DNA from: Okapia johnstoni
Taxonomy: Eukaryota > Chordata > Mammalia > Artiodactyla > Giraffidae
Reading direction: 5' to 3'
DNA: 64,000 bases
NCBI GenBank assembly: GCA_024291935.2
Contig: CM044314.1
Location: 25,270,001 to 25,334,000 of the forward strand
Position 1 is the stretch's first letter; every line of letters starts with the position of its first letter. The notes under the pieces are model-generated. The model saw only the letters and a program-made list of their open reading frames with translations. It had not been told where the DNA came from and did no database searches. Below, piece after piece: positions 33,645 through 44,935 of this stretch. Both the position numbers and the translations under genes were made by a program.

Positions 33645-35409
33645 TTTTCTTAGATTCCACATATAAGTGATACCATATGATAACTGTTTTTCTCTGTCTG
33701 ACTTACTTCACTCAGTATGACAATCTCTAGATCCATCCATGTTGCTGCAAATGGCATTATTTTGTACTTTTTAATAGCTGAGTAATATTCCATTATAAAT
33801 ATGTACCATATCTTCTTTATCAATTCCTCTGTTGATGGACATTTATGTTGCCTACATGTACTGGCTTTTGTAAATAGTGCTGCACTGAACATTGTAGTGA
33901 GTGTGTCTTTTCAAATTATGGTTTTCACTGGATCATATGGTAGCTACATTTTTAGTTTTCTTTAAGGAACCTTCATATTCTATGTTCTCCATAGTGGCTA
34001 TACCAATTTACATTCCCACCACCATTATAGGAGGATTCCTTTTTTCTCTGCACCCTGTCCACCATCTGTTGTTTGTGGATTTTTTGATTATGGCCATTCT
34101 GACTGGTGTGAGGTGATACTCATTGTAGTTTTAATTTGCATTTCTCTAATAATTACTGATGTTGACCATCTTTTCAGGTGCTTTTTAGCCATCTGTATGT
34201 CTTCTTTGGAAAAATGTCTATTTAGACCCGCCCATTTTTTTATTGGGATGTTTGATTTTTGATATTGAGCTGCATGAATTGTTTTATATATATATATGAG
34301 ATTAATCCCTTCTCAGTCTCTTCATTTGCAAATATTTTCTCTCATTCTGAGGGTTTTTTCATTTTGTTTATGGTTTCCTTTCCAACGTGAAAGCTTTTAA
34401 ATTTAATCTTCCACTAATTTTTTTAAATCACTCTAAGAGTTGGATCCAAAAAGAACTTGCTGCAATTTATGTCAAAGAGTGTTCTGCCTATATTTTCCTC
34501 TAAGAGTTTTACAGTATCTGGCTTTACATCCAGGTATTTAATACATTTTGAGTTTATTTTTCTGTACGGCATTAGGGAATGTTCAAATTTTATTCATTTA
34601 CATGTAGCTGTCTAGTTTTCCCAGCACCACTTATTGAATAGACTGACTGTTCTGTGTGCACTTGCATAGAAAGTGTATTCTGCTATTTTTAGATGGTGTG
34701 TCCTATAAGTATCTATTAAGTCTCTCCAGTGTATGTCATTTAAGGCTTGCGTTTCCTTATTAATTTTCTGTCTGGATGATCTGCCCATTGGTGTAAGTGG
34801 GGTGTTAACGTCACCCACTATTACTGTGTTACTGTTGATTACCCCTTTTATGGCTGTTAGTATATGCCTTGTATACTGAGGTGCTCCCATGTTAGGTGCA
34901 TATTTATTTATAATTGTTATATCTTCTTGGATTGATCTTTTGATCATTGCGTAGTGTCCTTCCTTGTCTCTTATAACACTCCTTATTTCTTTATTTTGTC
35001 TGATAAGTATATTGCTACTCCAGCATTCTTTTGATTCTATCTGCATGGAATATATTTTTCCACCCCCTGATTTTCAGTCTGTATGTGTCCCTGGTCTGAA
35101 GTGGGTCTCTTATACACAGCATATATATAGATCTCTCTGTTGTATCCATTCAGTCAGTCTATCTCTTTTGGTTGAAGCATTTAATCCATTTACATTTAAG
35201 GTAATTATCAATATGTATGTTCTTATTGCCATTTTCTTAATTGTTTTGGATTTTTTTGGGGGGCGTTTCTTTCTGCTTTTCTTCTATTCTCTTATGATTT
35301 GATGACTATCTTTAGTGGTGTGTTTGAGTTGCTTTTACTTGTGTGTTTCTATTGTAGTTTTTTGGTTTGCACTTCCCATGAGATTTTGGTATAGTAGTCT
35401 ATATAGGTG

Positions 35410-35574
35410 CAAGCTTGGTTTTTCCAGTAGTCATGGATGGATGTGAGAGTTGAACCATAAAGAAGGCTGAGTGCCAAAGAACTGATGCTTTCTAACTGTG
35501 GTGTTGGAGAAGACTCTTGAGAGTCCCTTGGACTGCAAGATCAAACCAGTCAATCCTAAAGGAAATCAACTCAA
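35410..35574 (+). mobile_element. BovB LINE fragment (late coding part)
   Basis: It matches BovB from 'ggtttttccagtagtcatgg' to 'tcctaaaggaaatcaa'. The element resumes at 35831 after an L1 piece. Its upstream neighbour within BovB appears only later, at 36325-36567. Confidence 0.9.
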
Positions 35575-35830
35575 AGTTAGTAGAAGGACAGTGTTGGTTT
35601 CTGCCATACATCAGCATGAATTAGCCACAGGTATACATATGTCTCCTCTCTCTTGAACCTCCCTCCTGCCTCCCACAGCCCAGGTTTGAGTTTCCTGAGT
35701 CATACAGCAAATTCTTCCTTTTATTCCCTAACTAATGCTACATAGTTTGTATTGAAGTTTGTTATAGCATTGTAATTATAAGACAGTAGTTTTTAAATTT
35801 TATATTATTTTTAATTGGAGGATAATTACT
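35575..35830 (-). mobile_element. antisense L1 3' UTR fragment inside BovB
   Basis: The antisense L1 3' end ('gtgttggtttctgccataca', then 'tttttaattggaggataatt') splits the BovB. It is preceded by 17 bases of sense L1 ORF2 ('caaagttagtagaagga', about 35572-35588) identical to the piece at about 29918-29934. Confidence 0.75.
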
Positions 35831-36062
35831 CTACAATACTTTGGCCACCTGATGAAAAGAGCCAATTCATTGGAAAAGACCCTGATGCTGGGAAAGACTG
35901 AAGGCAGGAGAAGGGGATGACAGAGAACGAGATGGTTAGATTGCATCACTGACTCAATGGACATGAGTTTGAGCAACCTCTGGGAGATAGTGAAAGACAG
36001 GGAAGCTTGGTGTGCTACAGTCCATGGAGCACAGAGTTGGGCACGACAGAATGACTGAACAA
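35831..36062 (+). mobile_element. BovB LINE fragment (3' end)
   Basis: It continues the BovB from 'caatactttggccacctgat' to the tail 'cagaatgactgaacaacaac'. About 35 bases are missing between the two sides of the L1 interruption. Confidence 0.9.
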
Positions 36063-36324
36063 CAACAATATTATTTTCAAAGGTGAAAAACTGGAAGCAT
36101 TTCCGCTAAGATCAAAAAGAATAAATGATGGTAAATGGGATTGTTTCCTTGATTTCATTCTCTGCTCTTTCATTGTTAGCGTATAGGAATCCAAGAGAGC
36201 TCTGTGTATATATTTTGTATCCTGCAACTTTGCCAAATTCATCGAAGACCTGTAGTCAGTTTCTGGTAGCATCTTTAGGATTTTTCTACGTATAGTATAT
36301 CATTTGCAAAGAGTTAGTTTTACT
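36063..36324. mobile_element. L1 pieces in opposite orientations
   Basis: 36063-36112 is sense L1 ORF2 ('gtgaaaaactggaagcattt'), whose continuation is found at 36568. 36113-36324 is antisense L1 ('ttcattgttagcgtatagga'). The antisense piece and the following BovB piece together interrupt the sense L1. Confidence 0.7.
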
Positions 36325-36567
36325 TAAAGCTGGCTTAAAACTCAACATTCAAAAAACTAAGATCATGGCATCTGGTCCCATCACTTCATGGCAAATAGAT
36401 GGGGAAACAATGGAAACAGTGACAGAGTTTATTTTCTTGGGCTTCAAAATCACTGCAGATGGTGACTGCAGCCATGAAATTAAAAGACACTTGCTCCTTG
36501 GAAGAAAAACTATGACAAACCTAGACAGTGTACTAAAAAGCAGAGACATTACTTTGCCAACAAAGGT
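36325..36567 (+). mobile_element. BovB LINE fragment, out of order
   Basis: It runs from 'aaagctggcttaaaactcaa' to 'ttgccaacaaaggtcc', which in BovB lies just before the block at 35410-35574. The 36365-36622 frame shows 'IMASGPITSWQIDGETMETV'-type BovB sequence, then runs into L1. The site variant is 'ttcttgggcttc'. Confidence 0.9.
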
Positions 36568-37030
36568 CCCTCTTGCCACTATTATTCAGCATAGTATTGG
36601 AAGTCCCAGCCACAGCAACTAGAAAACAAAAAGAAATAAAAGGAATCCAAATTGGAAAAGAATAAGCAAAATTGTTTATAAAGCACAAATCAAGCCTCAG
36701 TAATTTTAAGAAAACTGAAATCATATCAAGCATCTTTTCTGACCACAATACTATGAGATTAGAAGTCAATTACAGGGAAAAAACTGAAAAAAAGCACAAA
36801 CACCTCGAGATTAAATAATGTGGTATTAAATAAGCAATGAATCACTGAAGAAATCAAAGAGGATGTTAAAAAAACATACTGAGAGACAAATGACAGTGAA
36901 ATCACCATGACCCAGAACCTATGGGAAGCAGCAAAAGCCCTTCTAAGAGGGAAGTTTATGGCAATACAGCTTCACCTCAAGAAACAAGAAAAATCACAAA
37001 TAAGCAACCTAACCCTACACCTAAAGCAGT
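36568..37030 (+). mobile_element. L1 ORF2 fragments
   Basis: 36568-36690 resumes the sense L1 of 36063 ('ctcttgccactattattcag'). From about 36700 it shifts to an earlier ORF2 part ('atcatatcaagcatcttttc'). Frames are broken. Confidence 0.75.
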
Positions 37031-37569
37031 GTGGCTTACTCTAGAGGTGGGTCAAAGAGGATCTTGCTGTGATGCATGTCATAGTGTTCTGCGTATATTT
37101 TACTCTAAGAGTTTTATAGTTTCTGGCCTTACATTTAAATCTTTAATCCATTTTGAGTTTATTTTTGTGTACGGTATTACAGTGTTCTAATTTCATCCTT
37201 TTAAATGTAGCTGTCCAGTTTTCCCAGCACCACTTACTGAAGACACTGTCTTTTCTCTGTTGTATATTCTGGCCTCCTTTGTCAAAAATAAGGTGCCCAT
37301 AGGTGTGTGGGTTTATCTCTGGGCTTTTTATCTTGTTCTATTGGTCTGTTTTCTGCTTTTGTGCCGATACCATACTGTATAAGTTTGCATGCTCACCAAC
37401 AGTGTAAAAGAGTTCTATTTTCTCCACACCCTCTCCAGCATTTATTGTTCGTAGACTTTTTGATGATGGCCATTCTGACTGGTATGAGGTGATCTCACTG
37501 CAGTTCTGATTTGTATTTCTCTAACAATGAGTGATATTGAGCATCTTTTCTGTTTGTGTCCGTTTGCTT

Positions 37570-37776
37570 TTGTTGTTTAGTTGCTCAGTCGTGTCTGACT
37601 TTTGCGACCCCATGGGCTGTAGCTGGCCAGGCTCCTCTGCCCATGGGATTTCCCAGGGAAGAATATTGGAGTGTGTTGCCATTTGCTTCTCAGGGTGTGT
37701 CTCAACACAGGGATCGAACCTATATCCCCTGCATTGGCAGGCAGATTCTTTACCACTGAACCACCAAAGAAGCTCA
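37570..37776 (-). mobile_element. Bov-tA SINE
   Basis: The reverse-complement body 'ttgctcagtcgtgtctgact' is followed by a tRNA-like head ending 'ctgaaccaccaaagaagctc'. The flanking repeat 'gtccgtttgc' (37558-37567) / 'gttcgtttgc' (about 37779-37788) is a probable target-site duplication. Confidence 0.9.
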
Positions 37777-38555
37777 ATGTTCGTTTGCCATCTGTATGTC
37801 TTCTTTGGAGAAATATCTATATAGGTCTTCCACCATTTTCGGATTGGGTGGTTTTTGATATTGAGCTGCAGAAGCTGTTTGTACATTTTGAAAATTAATC
37901 CCTTGTCAGTTACTTTGTTTTCAAATATTTTCTCTGATTCTGTGGGTTGTCTTTTTGTTTATGGTTTCCTTTCCTGTGCAAAAGCGTTTAAGTTTAATTA
38001 GGTCCCATTCGTTTACTTTTATTTTTATTTCCATTAATCTAAGAGGTGGATCCAAAAATAAGTGTTCCAATTTATGTCTGAGTGTTCTCCCTATGTTTTC
38101 CTCTGTAAGTTTTATAGTTTCCAGCCTTTATTTAAGTCTTTAATCTATTTTGAGTTTATTTCTGTATATGGTGTTGTGTTCTAATTTCATTCACTTACAG
38201 GTAGCTGTCTAGTTTTCCCAGCACCACGTCTTGAAGAGACTCTCTTTTCTCCATTGTATATTCTTGCCTCCTTTGTCATAGATTAGATGACCACAGGTGT
38301 GTGGGTTTGTCTCTGGGCTTTCTATCATGTTCCATTGATCTATATTTCTGGTTTTGTGCCAGTAGCTTTGTAGTATAGTCTGAAGTCAGGGACCCTGATT
38401 CCTCCAGCTCTGTTTTTCTTTCTCAGGATTACTTTGGGTATTTGAGGTCTTTCATGTTTCCATACAAATTGTTAAAAAATTTTTTTCTTATTCTCTGAAA
38501 AATGGCATTGGTAGTTTGACAGGCATTGCACTGAATCTATAGATTACCTTGGGTG

Positions 38556-38779
38556 CATGTGTGCATGTTTAGTTGCTCAGTCATGTCCGGTTCTTTGCAA
38601 TCCCATGGACTGTTGCCCACCTGGCTCCTCTGGACATGGGATTCTCCAGGCAAGAATACTGGAGTGGGTAGCCATTCACTTCTCTAGATCTTCCTGACCC
38701 AGGGATTTAATCTGGGTTCCTGCATTGTAAGCAGATTTTTTTTTTTTTTTTTTTACCATCTGAGCCACCAGGGAAGCCC
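38556..38779 (-). mobile_element. Bov-tA SINE with an expanded internal T tract
   Basis: Body and head are both present, but a run of about 18 T (38737-38754) sits between the 'gcattgtaagcaga' and 'accatctgagccaccaggga' blocks, inside the tRNA-like head where siblings have about three T. Confidence 0.88.
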
Positions 38780-39619
38780 TAGTCATTTTCACAATGTTGA
38801 TTTTTCCAATCCAAGAACATAGTATATCTCTCCATCTGTTTGTGTGATCTCATTTTTTTCATCAGTATCTTGTAGGTTTCTGAGAACAGGTCTTTTGCCT
38901 CCTTAGGTAGGCTGATTCCTAGATATTTTATTCTTTTTGATGCAATGGTGAATGAGATTGTTTCTCATCTGTCTGATCTTTTGTTGCTGGTGTATAGGAA
39001 TGCAAGAGACTTTTGCATAGATTTTTCAGTTTTATTGAGTTTCTCATATACTGTCTTTCGGTTACGTTGATATTCTCTATTGTTTTTCCTGTTTTCTATT
39101 TTACTGATTTTTAGTATTCCACTTATGTTTACTTCGGACATAATTTCTTCCTCTGCTAATTTCTTAAGGTAGAAGATGAAGTCTTAATTTGATCTTCTCT
39201 TCTAATATAGGCTTAGTGCTATCAATTTCCTAAGTACTGTTTTAGCAATATGCCATCAATTTTGATGTTTTCATTTTTATTATTTGTTTTCTAATTTCTC
39301 ATTTGATCTCCTTTTAATCCATAGATTATTTAGAAGTATGTTACCTCATTTCCAAACACCTCTGGATGTTTTCCAGAGATCTGTTCCTAACTTCTAATTT
39401 AATTCCATTGTGGTCAGAGAATGTCATTTATATGACTTCAATCCTTTAGAATTTAGAATTGTCACTCATTTTTATGACCCTGAATCTGGCTCATCTCGGT
39501 ATACAGACCACATACACATGAAAAGAATGTGTGCTCTGTGGCAGGTGGAGTTTTAGAAATGTCACTCGAGACAGCTGGTTGAGAGTGTTGTTCAAGTTTT
39601 ATACCTTCTCAGTGATTGC

Positions 39620-40013
39620 TGTGGTCACTTCACAGAAACAGGAGGGACCTCCAGCCAAATTTTGGTTTGGATATTGAGACACACAGGCATACACATGTGC
39701 ACAAACATACACACACATCGAAAGAGGATAAACAGGCTTGTTGCTCACATTATGAGGTGTTAAGATCCAAAACAGATTGAGTGAGCAGGCAAAGAAGACT
39801 GGCAGGGAAGGGAGACTGGCTTGGGGTTTTTATGGTTATTAGGGAGTAGAGTCAGGATGAGGCTTCCACTTAGAGTGTGAATTTCCCATGATGCCAAGGG
39901 ATGGGGCACTAGGGTTTAGCTTATCAGCATGCCCAGATATGGAGCAGGGAGGGGAGGTGATGCTTAAAAGCTGTTAGCACTCAGACCTCAAAAATGGAGT
40001 CACCTCTATTACA
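39620..40013 (-). mobile_element. solo LTR of an endogenous retrovirus
   Basis: A 394-base block interrupts antisense L1 cleanly: L1 ends at 'cagtgattgc' (39619) and resumes at 'ttctgtctac' (40019). It has TG...CA ends and a 5-base flanking repeat ('attgc' 39615-39619, 'atggc' 40014-40018). Read on the minus strand it has a TATA-like 'ccataaaaacccc' followed downstream by 'tgctcactcaatctgttttg', typical of class I (gammaretrovirus-like) LTRs. No internal genes remain. Confidence 0.65.
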
Positions 40014-40018
40014 ATGGC

Positions 40019-40120
40019 TTTCTGTCTACTTGTGTCATTTATTGAAATAGCTAACTGTGACTGCGAATTTGTCTATTGCTCTCTTTGCAGTTTTATCTGT
40101 TTTCTAGGGTTTTATCTGGG
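40019..40120 (-). mobile_element. antisense L1 fragment
   Basis: L1 resumes after the LTR ('ttctgtctacttgtgtcatt') and fades by about 40120, where the GC-richer block begins. Confidence 0.6.
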
Positions 40121-42124
40121 ACTAGGTTTTCCTGGAGGCTCCGGAGAACCACTGAGCATTTCTAAGCAGTGGATGAAGCTGTGCGTGCAGATGCCCAGGA
40201 CAGCAATATGGAGGATCCGCCCCCTGGGATAGTGGCTTGACTATCAACATCACCTGCCTGTCCCTCTGGCTGTGCTGATGAATACAGAAATTGAGCTGCT
40301 TCCAGAGGGCCATCCCCATTTTCAGGGAGGACCTGGCTGCTCCTGCAGTCGGGGTGAGGTTGACTCTGCTACATGGGGGTCCTAGAAGGTAAGGTAGACA
40401 CTGGCTTCTGCTCCCAAGATGTGCTGTGGGAAGTGCTCAATGATGCTGTAGTGTGAACAGGTCTTCAGTCTGTTCCAACCCAGCCTCTCCCCTTTGCCCA
40501 ACCAGAAACATACCCCCTAATAAAGGAATCTGACAGCTGCCTACTCAAATTCTGGAGGAAGCTTGGGCCCTCATAGGTGTTCACATCCAAGGGCTATTGG
40601 ATGTGAACCTGTGAGCCCATGCTGGGTTTCCACACATCAGCCATCTGCCCTTGCAGTTTTTAACATTCACTCACATGCTACTTTTACCTTTGATTACTAT
40701 TATCTTACGACCAATTTTTACCATTAGCACCTGTATTCATACGTGCTTAAAAGGAATGATTTAAATAAACTTGCTATCTGAAAAAGTAAACTGTGCATTA
40801 TTGCCATCGATAGAAAACCTAAGTAACAAAAGCCACAAACGGACAGTGACAAAATGAACACAATGAAAATACACAATGTTGTTACACATGGTAAAACATC
40901 TGCCTGCTCTGCTTCATCACAGAGAGCACACACTGGCACATGTCCACTTGGCCTGGGCAGCAACACCAAGAGCTGACAAAGGATGAAGTGGGCAGCCCCT
41001 ATGTATGTCCAGAAACTTCACCTGCACACCCTCTGGGAAGCGGTGGGGAGGCAGGAAGCCTGTGCTGCTCTGCTTTTGTCAGCCAGTTGGACAGGTGTTG
41101 AGTCTAAGGGGCTGGCAGTTTGTGTGACAACCATACATGACACTTGGGGACACCCTGACAACTACAATGTTATACAAAGCATCTGTGGGCTCCAGTGGTG
41201 ACATAGCCCAGGTACTGCTGCTCCAACTCCACATTCTTCACTGGAGGAAATACTAAATTGCACTCAGATTAATGAAAACCAAGATACAATTTTCTCATCC
41301 CAATGAATGGGACCCCCTGCATTCTACACCAAACCCCAGGTCCCAGTGTGATCCCCCTTTCCAGCTGGCCAGGCTGCAACTTTACTACCGCACGCTACTC
41401 TGAGAAGCCATTAGCCGATTTCCTGGCTTTCACATTGTGCTTCGGACCCCCTACCATGGTGGTGGTACAGCCCTACAAGGGCCACTGGGCCAATCCTACC
41501 ACCTACTGAAGCCAGGGGTTTCAGACCTGGGCCTGGCCCCTCCCAGGGATGCATGGGAAATCTGAAGGAAGGGTCATTTCAAGCCACTGTGGATGCCTGT
41601 CCTGTGCCTGGGGGATGTATGATCATGAGTCTTCAGGTGACACAAAGCAAGGAAGCCTGAGGGGCAGCATAATGAATGGAGCTGTATGTGCAAAGGCCCA
41701 AGCCAGGATGGGCCAAGGAGCCATCATCGGAGATGGGCACCACTGTTCAGCCTCCAGGGCCCTGCACAGAATAGGGCTGTCCTGGGTGTGAAGGAGGAGA
41801 ATGCCTGAAAATCGGGGCCAGGATGCCTGCGATCCACAGCCTCAACTGCTTCTCTGAGAGGTGGGTCTTTATCACACGTCTGACCCATCCTAGCTGCTGT
41901 CTGGACACAAGGACCTTGAGCTACCCTGGGCACTACTAAGCACCATAGAAAGCATCCATTCCTATATTCAAGAACCCCTTAGCTAAGGGTACTTACCCCC
42001 AGACCCGTCCAGCTGTGTGATCCCAGGAGTTTCTCCAACACCCTCATTCACTTACCACCATAGCAGGTTACCTGCCTGTCTGGGGACCACCAGAAAGGAG
42101 AGCTTGAAAAACCAAAGTCCTGTT
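40121..42124. other. GC-richer, repeat-poor DNA, no assigned gene
   Basis: Base composition rises to roughly half G+C and no BovB, SINE or L1 is visible. Short plus-strand frames (40983-41201, 41303-41509, 41549-41791) lack recognisable domains. Promoter or exon structure cannot be assigned. It could be intron or flank of the gene suspected on the minus strand. Confidence 0.5.
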
Positions 42125-42328
42125 TCCCCCAAAATATTTTTTTATTCTTGCTTACATTTGTGTTTCCAATTGTGAATAAAAAATGCTTAGAAAGTGATTA
42201 CAAAACATCGTGAACCGGACACGAGGCGTGGGCTCGCCTTCTCTGCGTGAGATGACACAGGGCCTGGCGTCTGGGTCTGGGTCTGGGTCGGCCTGCCTGG
42301 GCTCAGTCGGGCTTCTCACTTTCAGAAT
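42125..42328 (-). other. candidate 3'-terminal exon of an unidentified gene
   Basis: On the minus strand a pyrimidine-rich 'ttttgttttctag' ends at 42329 (acceptor AG). The next bases can be read as a short acidic C-terminus 'SESEKPD' with TGA at 42303-42305. Then follows a 3' UTR-like stretch with an AATAAA signal at 42141-42146 (minus strand). The features fit a last exon, but no upstream exon with a matching phase is proven and the gene is not recognised. A GGGTCT-type hexamer repeat lies in the UTR (about 42268-42290). Confidence 0.35.
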
Positions 42329-43424
42329 CTAGAAAACAAAACCGCCACAGCTCATTATAGGCCTGCCGTGACCACGTGAGGTCCTGGAAGTCGGAATGGT
42401 GACACCAGAGCAGTCACACTCCTTGGAGCGCCGGGCTGCCTGACCACGACCCAGGCACTATACAGATAAGACTCCCGGCTGCCTCTGCTATCTGGCCACC
42501 TTCCACACTGAGCAACCGCCCGAACCAGGCAGGGCCTCCCAGGGTCCACACAACTGTTGCTCTGGAGAGTGAGGGACCTCTGGCTCCTTGGGCACGGCAA
42601 GCAGAGGAGCACCCCAAGCCACCCCGGCTTCTGCTCAGAGCCAGTGCTGAGGTGGAGCACTGTGGGTAGCAGGAGCACAACGCCTGACTGCACCTTGGCG
42701 GAAACACAGGACAAACAGACCAGGGCAGCGACCCCAGCTGGGTGGACTGGGAGGAACCACAAGCCCCAGCTTGAGTGCGTGCAGCAGGCATGCAGGGGCA
42801 CCGCCAGGTGAGCATATGGCCATCAGGGCCAGTGAGCCAGGAAAACGTGCTGAGTCCTGCAGGGGGCCTCCCCCAACTTGCACCTGCTGGACAGCAGAGA
42901 CCCTCAGGTGACCTGAGGGCAGGTGGCCCAGCCCCCCACCCAGCTTTGTCCAGAGTGAGTCACACACACCTGGCTTTCTGTTAGACAACATGGACAGGGG
43001 TCAGAGACACCTTTCAGTTGGCCATGAGACTCATACCCTCCATAGGCAGAGGCTACTGTATATCCAAATGCAGTTCAGATTCAGAGTCTGAAAGCAGAGT
43101 GAACAGGCCAACCTAGGCCCAGAGCCACAGAGCTGACCTACGAGACCTGCCTAACACCCCACTCTCATCCTCCGAGTCAGATCAGCTCAGCGTCAGTCAC
43201 ACCAGATCCTGCCAGGAAGACAGCACCTGCCACTCAGCCCCCTGGCCCCTCCTGGGCGAGGTGCTGACAGCAGGCGTGTTGCTGAGAGTAAAGCTGTGCC
43301 AGGACACAGCAGTGCTGCCTTCCAGGGCTGCCCACCCAATGCTCCCTATGAGACTGGCTGGTTCAGCTTCTATGTGGCTAGAAGTTAAGAAAAAGATGTG
43401 GTTCCACACTGTTTTCAAGCAAAA
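42329..43424. other. GC-rich non-repetitive DNA, probable intron or spacer
   Basis: Frames of 118-148 codons occur on the minus strand (42355-42991), but they overlap each other and plus-strand frames, as GC-rich random sequence does, and show no domain. No repeats are seen. Confidence 0.45.
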
Positions 43425-44935
43425 ATGTTTATTTTTCTCCTTCAAATATACAATCTCTTGGAGAGTCTGTGCCACTGACCATTCCTGTTACAGGCCAGGA
43501 CTCCAAACCGCATGTCTGGTACAGCAGGGGGAGTGGGAAGAGGGCAGTTTCCACCACCCTCAGGAACCAGGCGCACATGATTCTCAACCCAAGGACCCAG
43601 GGGCACATTACAGAGAACAGAAATCTCTTACTATAGCTTCATGCCCTGGCAGAAGATTCTGCATAATCAGCTAGAAAATTCAATTCTAGCTGAATTGATG
43701 GAATAATACATTTAAACCAAAATAATTCAGCCAGTTCTAGTGAAGTCCCAAAGTACAGCAGAACTATACAATTCACAACTGGGCAGCCCAACCAGCTGCC
43801 TCCCAGTGGGAAATGGGAAACATCTTGGTCAGTGAGGAGTGGGGCCTTCAGCTCCCACCCTGGGCTGTTTGGTGCCTATCTGAGATGAGTACCACTGAAA
43901 TTTGCAGGAGAGGAACACTCCTACCCCCCAGCACGATGGCTTGGTGCCTGGAGAACAGTCTGGAGGCCAGAGGTGGGCGGAGTAGCCTGTGAACACATGG
44001 GAAAGCTAGGCCCAGGTGGCCACAGGCCTCTGTGCAAACAACAGAAAAGGAAGGCAGGTTGGGAGGGGAGGTTGGTGGGCCCCCTGAGCAGAAGGGGCCA
44101 CACTCTCTCTGCAGAGCAGGTGGCCTGCCTGTGCTTCTGCACCTCCAGACACACACCTTTACCTCCCCCCCACTCATAGCAGCCCTGCAAGCTTTGGGTC
44201 ATGTCTGCTTACCCAGCACTTTACAGCAGGTTCCACGTAGCCAAACACAGATGCTAACATTCCTGACTAAGAGATCAACTACCATTAGCAATGCACTGAC
44301 CCAGTAACCATGCACCCCTGGGCAGCCTGCTGGCATTGCCCACAGCACTTCAGTTGAGGGAATTTGTCCATCTGTTTGCTATCTGTGACCATACAGCTGG
44401 AGAGATCTCATTTTATGAGTACAAAGCAGAGTTACTCTAGCATTTGCAACTCTTCAATATTCAAGGTCACTAGTTCAATTTTTTTAAAGCATGTACAACA
44501 GAAAAGATCAGAATTAAGCTTCAGATTTATAAACCATTCATATCTCTGCAACTTAAAGTGGGAAATAGAGATATCAATGCACAAACCAACTATAAATGAA
44601 ATACACCTTTTCTGATACACAGTTTTTTAAAACACCTCTTTCCATCAGGGAATGGAAAAGCTGGAATTCAAGGCACTGTACTTCTGCAGGGTTATTACAA
44701 TGTTCTAACCATTGATTCAAGTACAGGAAGTGAGTGCAAAGACAGCAAGTGTTGACCACGGGAACCTAAGAGGAAATAAGGTCTGCAGCAATAAAGGAAG
44801 CAAGGATTGCTGCCCATGTGCCAACTCCCTGGCTGGACACCCATGAGCAGGCAGGGCAGGACTCGGAGGCCAAACCACAACCCGACTCCTCCAGGCTGTT
44901 CAGTGTCTTCCACTGGCAAGTAGTGAGACAGAGAG
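43425..44935 (-). other. candidate long 3' UTR (minus strand)
   Basis: If the frame 44936-45259 is a last coding exon, its 3' UTR would run to the AATAAA at 43428-43433 (minus strand). The stretch is non-repetitive and loses coding character. The part at 44360-44640 is AT-rich with a 'tgtacatgctttaaaaaaat'-type sequence on the minus strand, as in many mammalian 3' UTRs. This is inference only. Confidence 0.3.

Larger units (their letters stand above)
33120..35409 (-). mobile_element. antisense L1 LINE, 3' UTR to endonuclease part, with a deletion
   Basis: Read on the minus strand: endonuclease-side ORF2 (35409-34640), a jump near 34640 that omits much of the reverse transcriptase, then ORF2 C-terminus (34640-33646) and 3' UTR (33430-33120). 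Antisense marks include 'gttttcccagcaccacttat' at 34615 and 'tatttcactcagtatg'-type sequence at 33705. A BovB tail and a Bov-tA interrupt it. The minus-strand 144-codon frame at 34612-35046 is ORF2 endonuclease sequence ('NTPLTPMGRSSRQKINKETQ'). Confidence 0.8.
37031..39617 (-). mobile_element. antisense L1 LINE, ORF2
   Basis: Antisense ORF2 runs through two overlapping stretches. 37045-37390 and 38040-38420 both contain the 'gttttcccagcaccac' region, so two L1 copies or a duplication are present. It is interrupted by Bov-tA SINEs at 37570 and 38556 and by a solo LTR at 39620. L1 continues at 40019. Plus-strand frames are shadows. Confidence 0.8.

Noticed and set aside
41303..41509. 68-codon plus-strand frame as an exon
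   Set aside because: No acceptor or donor in the right place and no recognised family; other frames over the same stretch are similarly open.
42355..43000. 148-, 133- and 118-codon minus-strand frames as genes
   Set aside because: They overlap one another in different frames in GC-rich DNA, have no domain and no supporting start or splice context.
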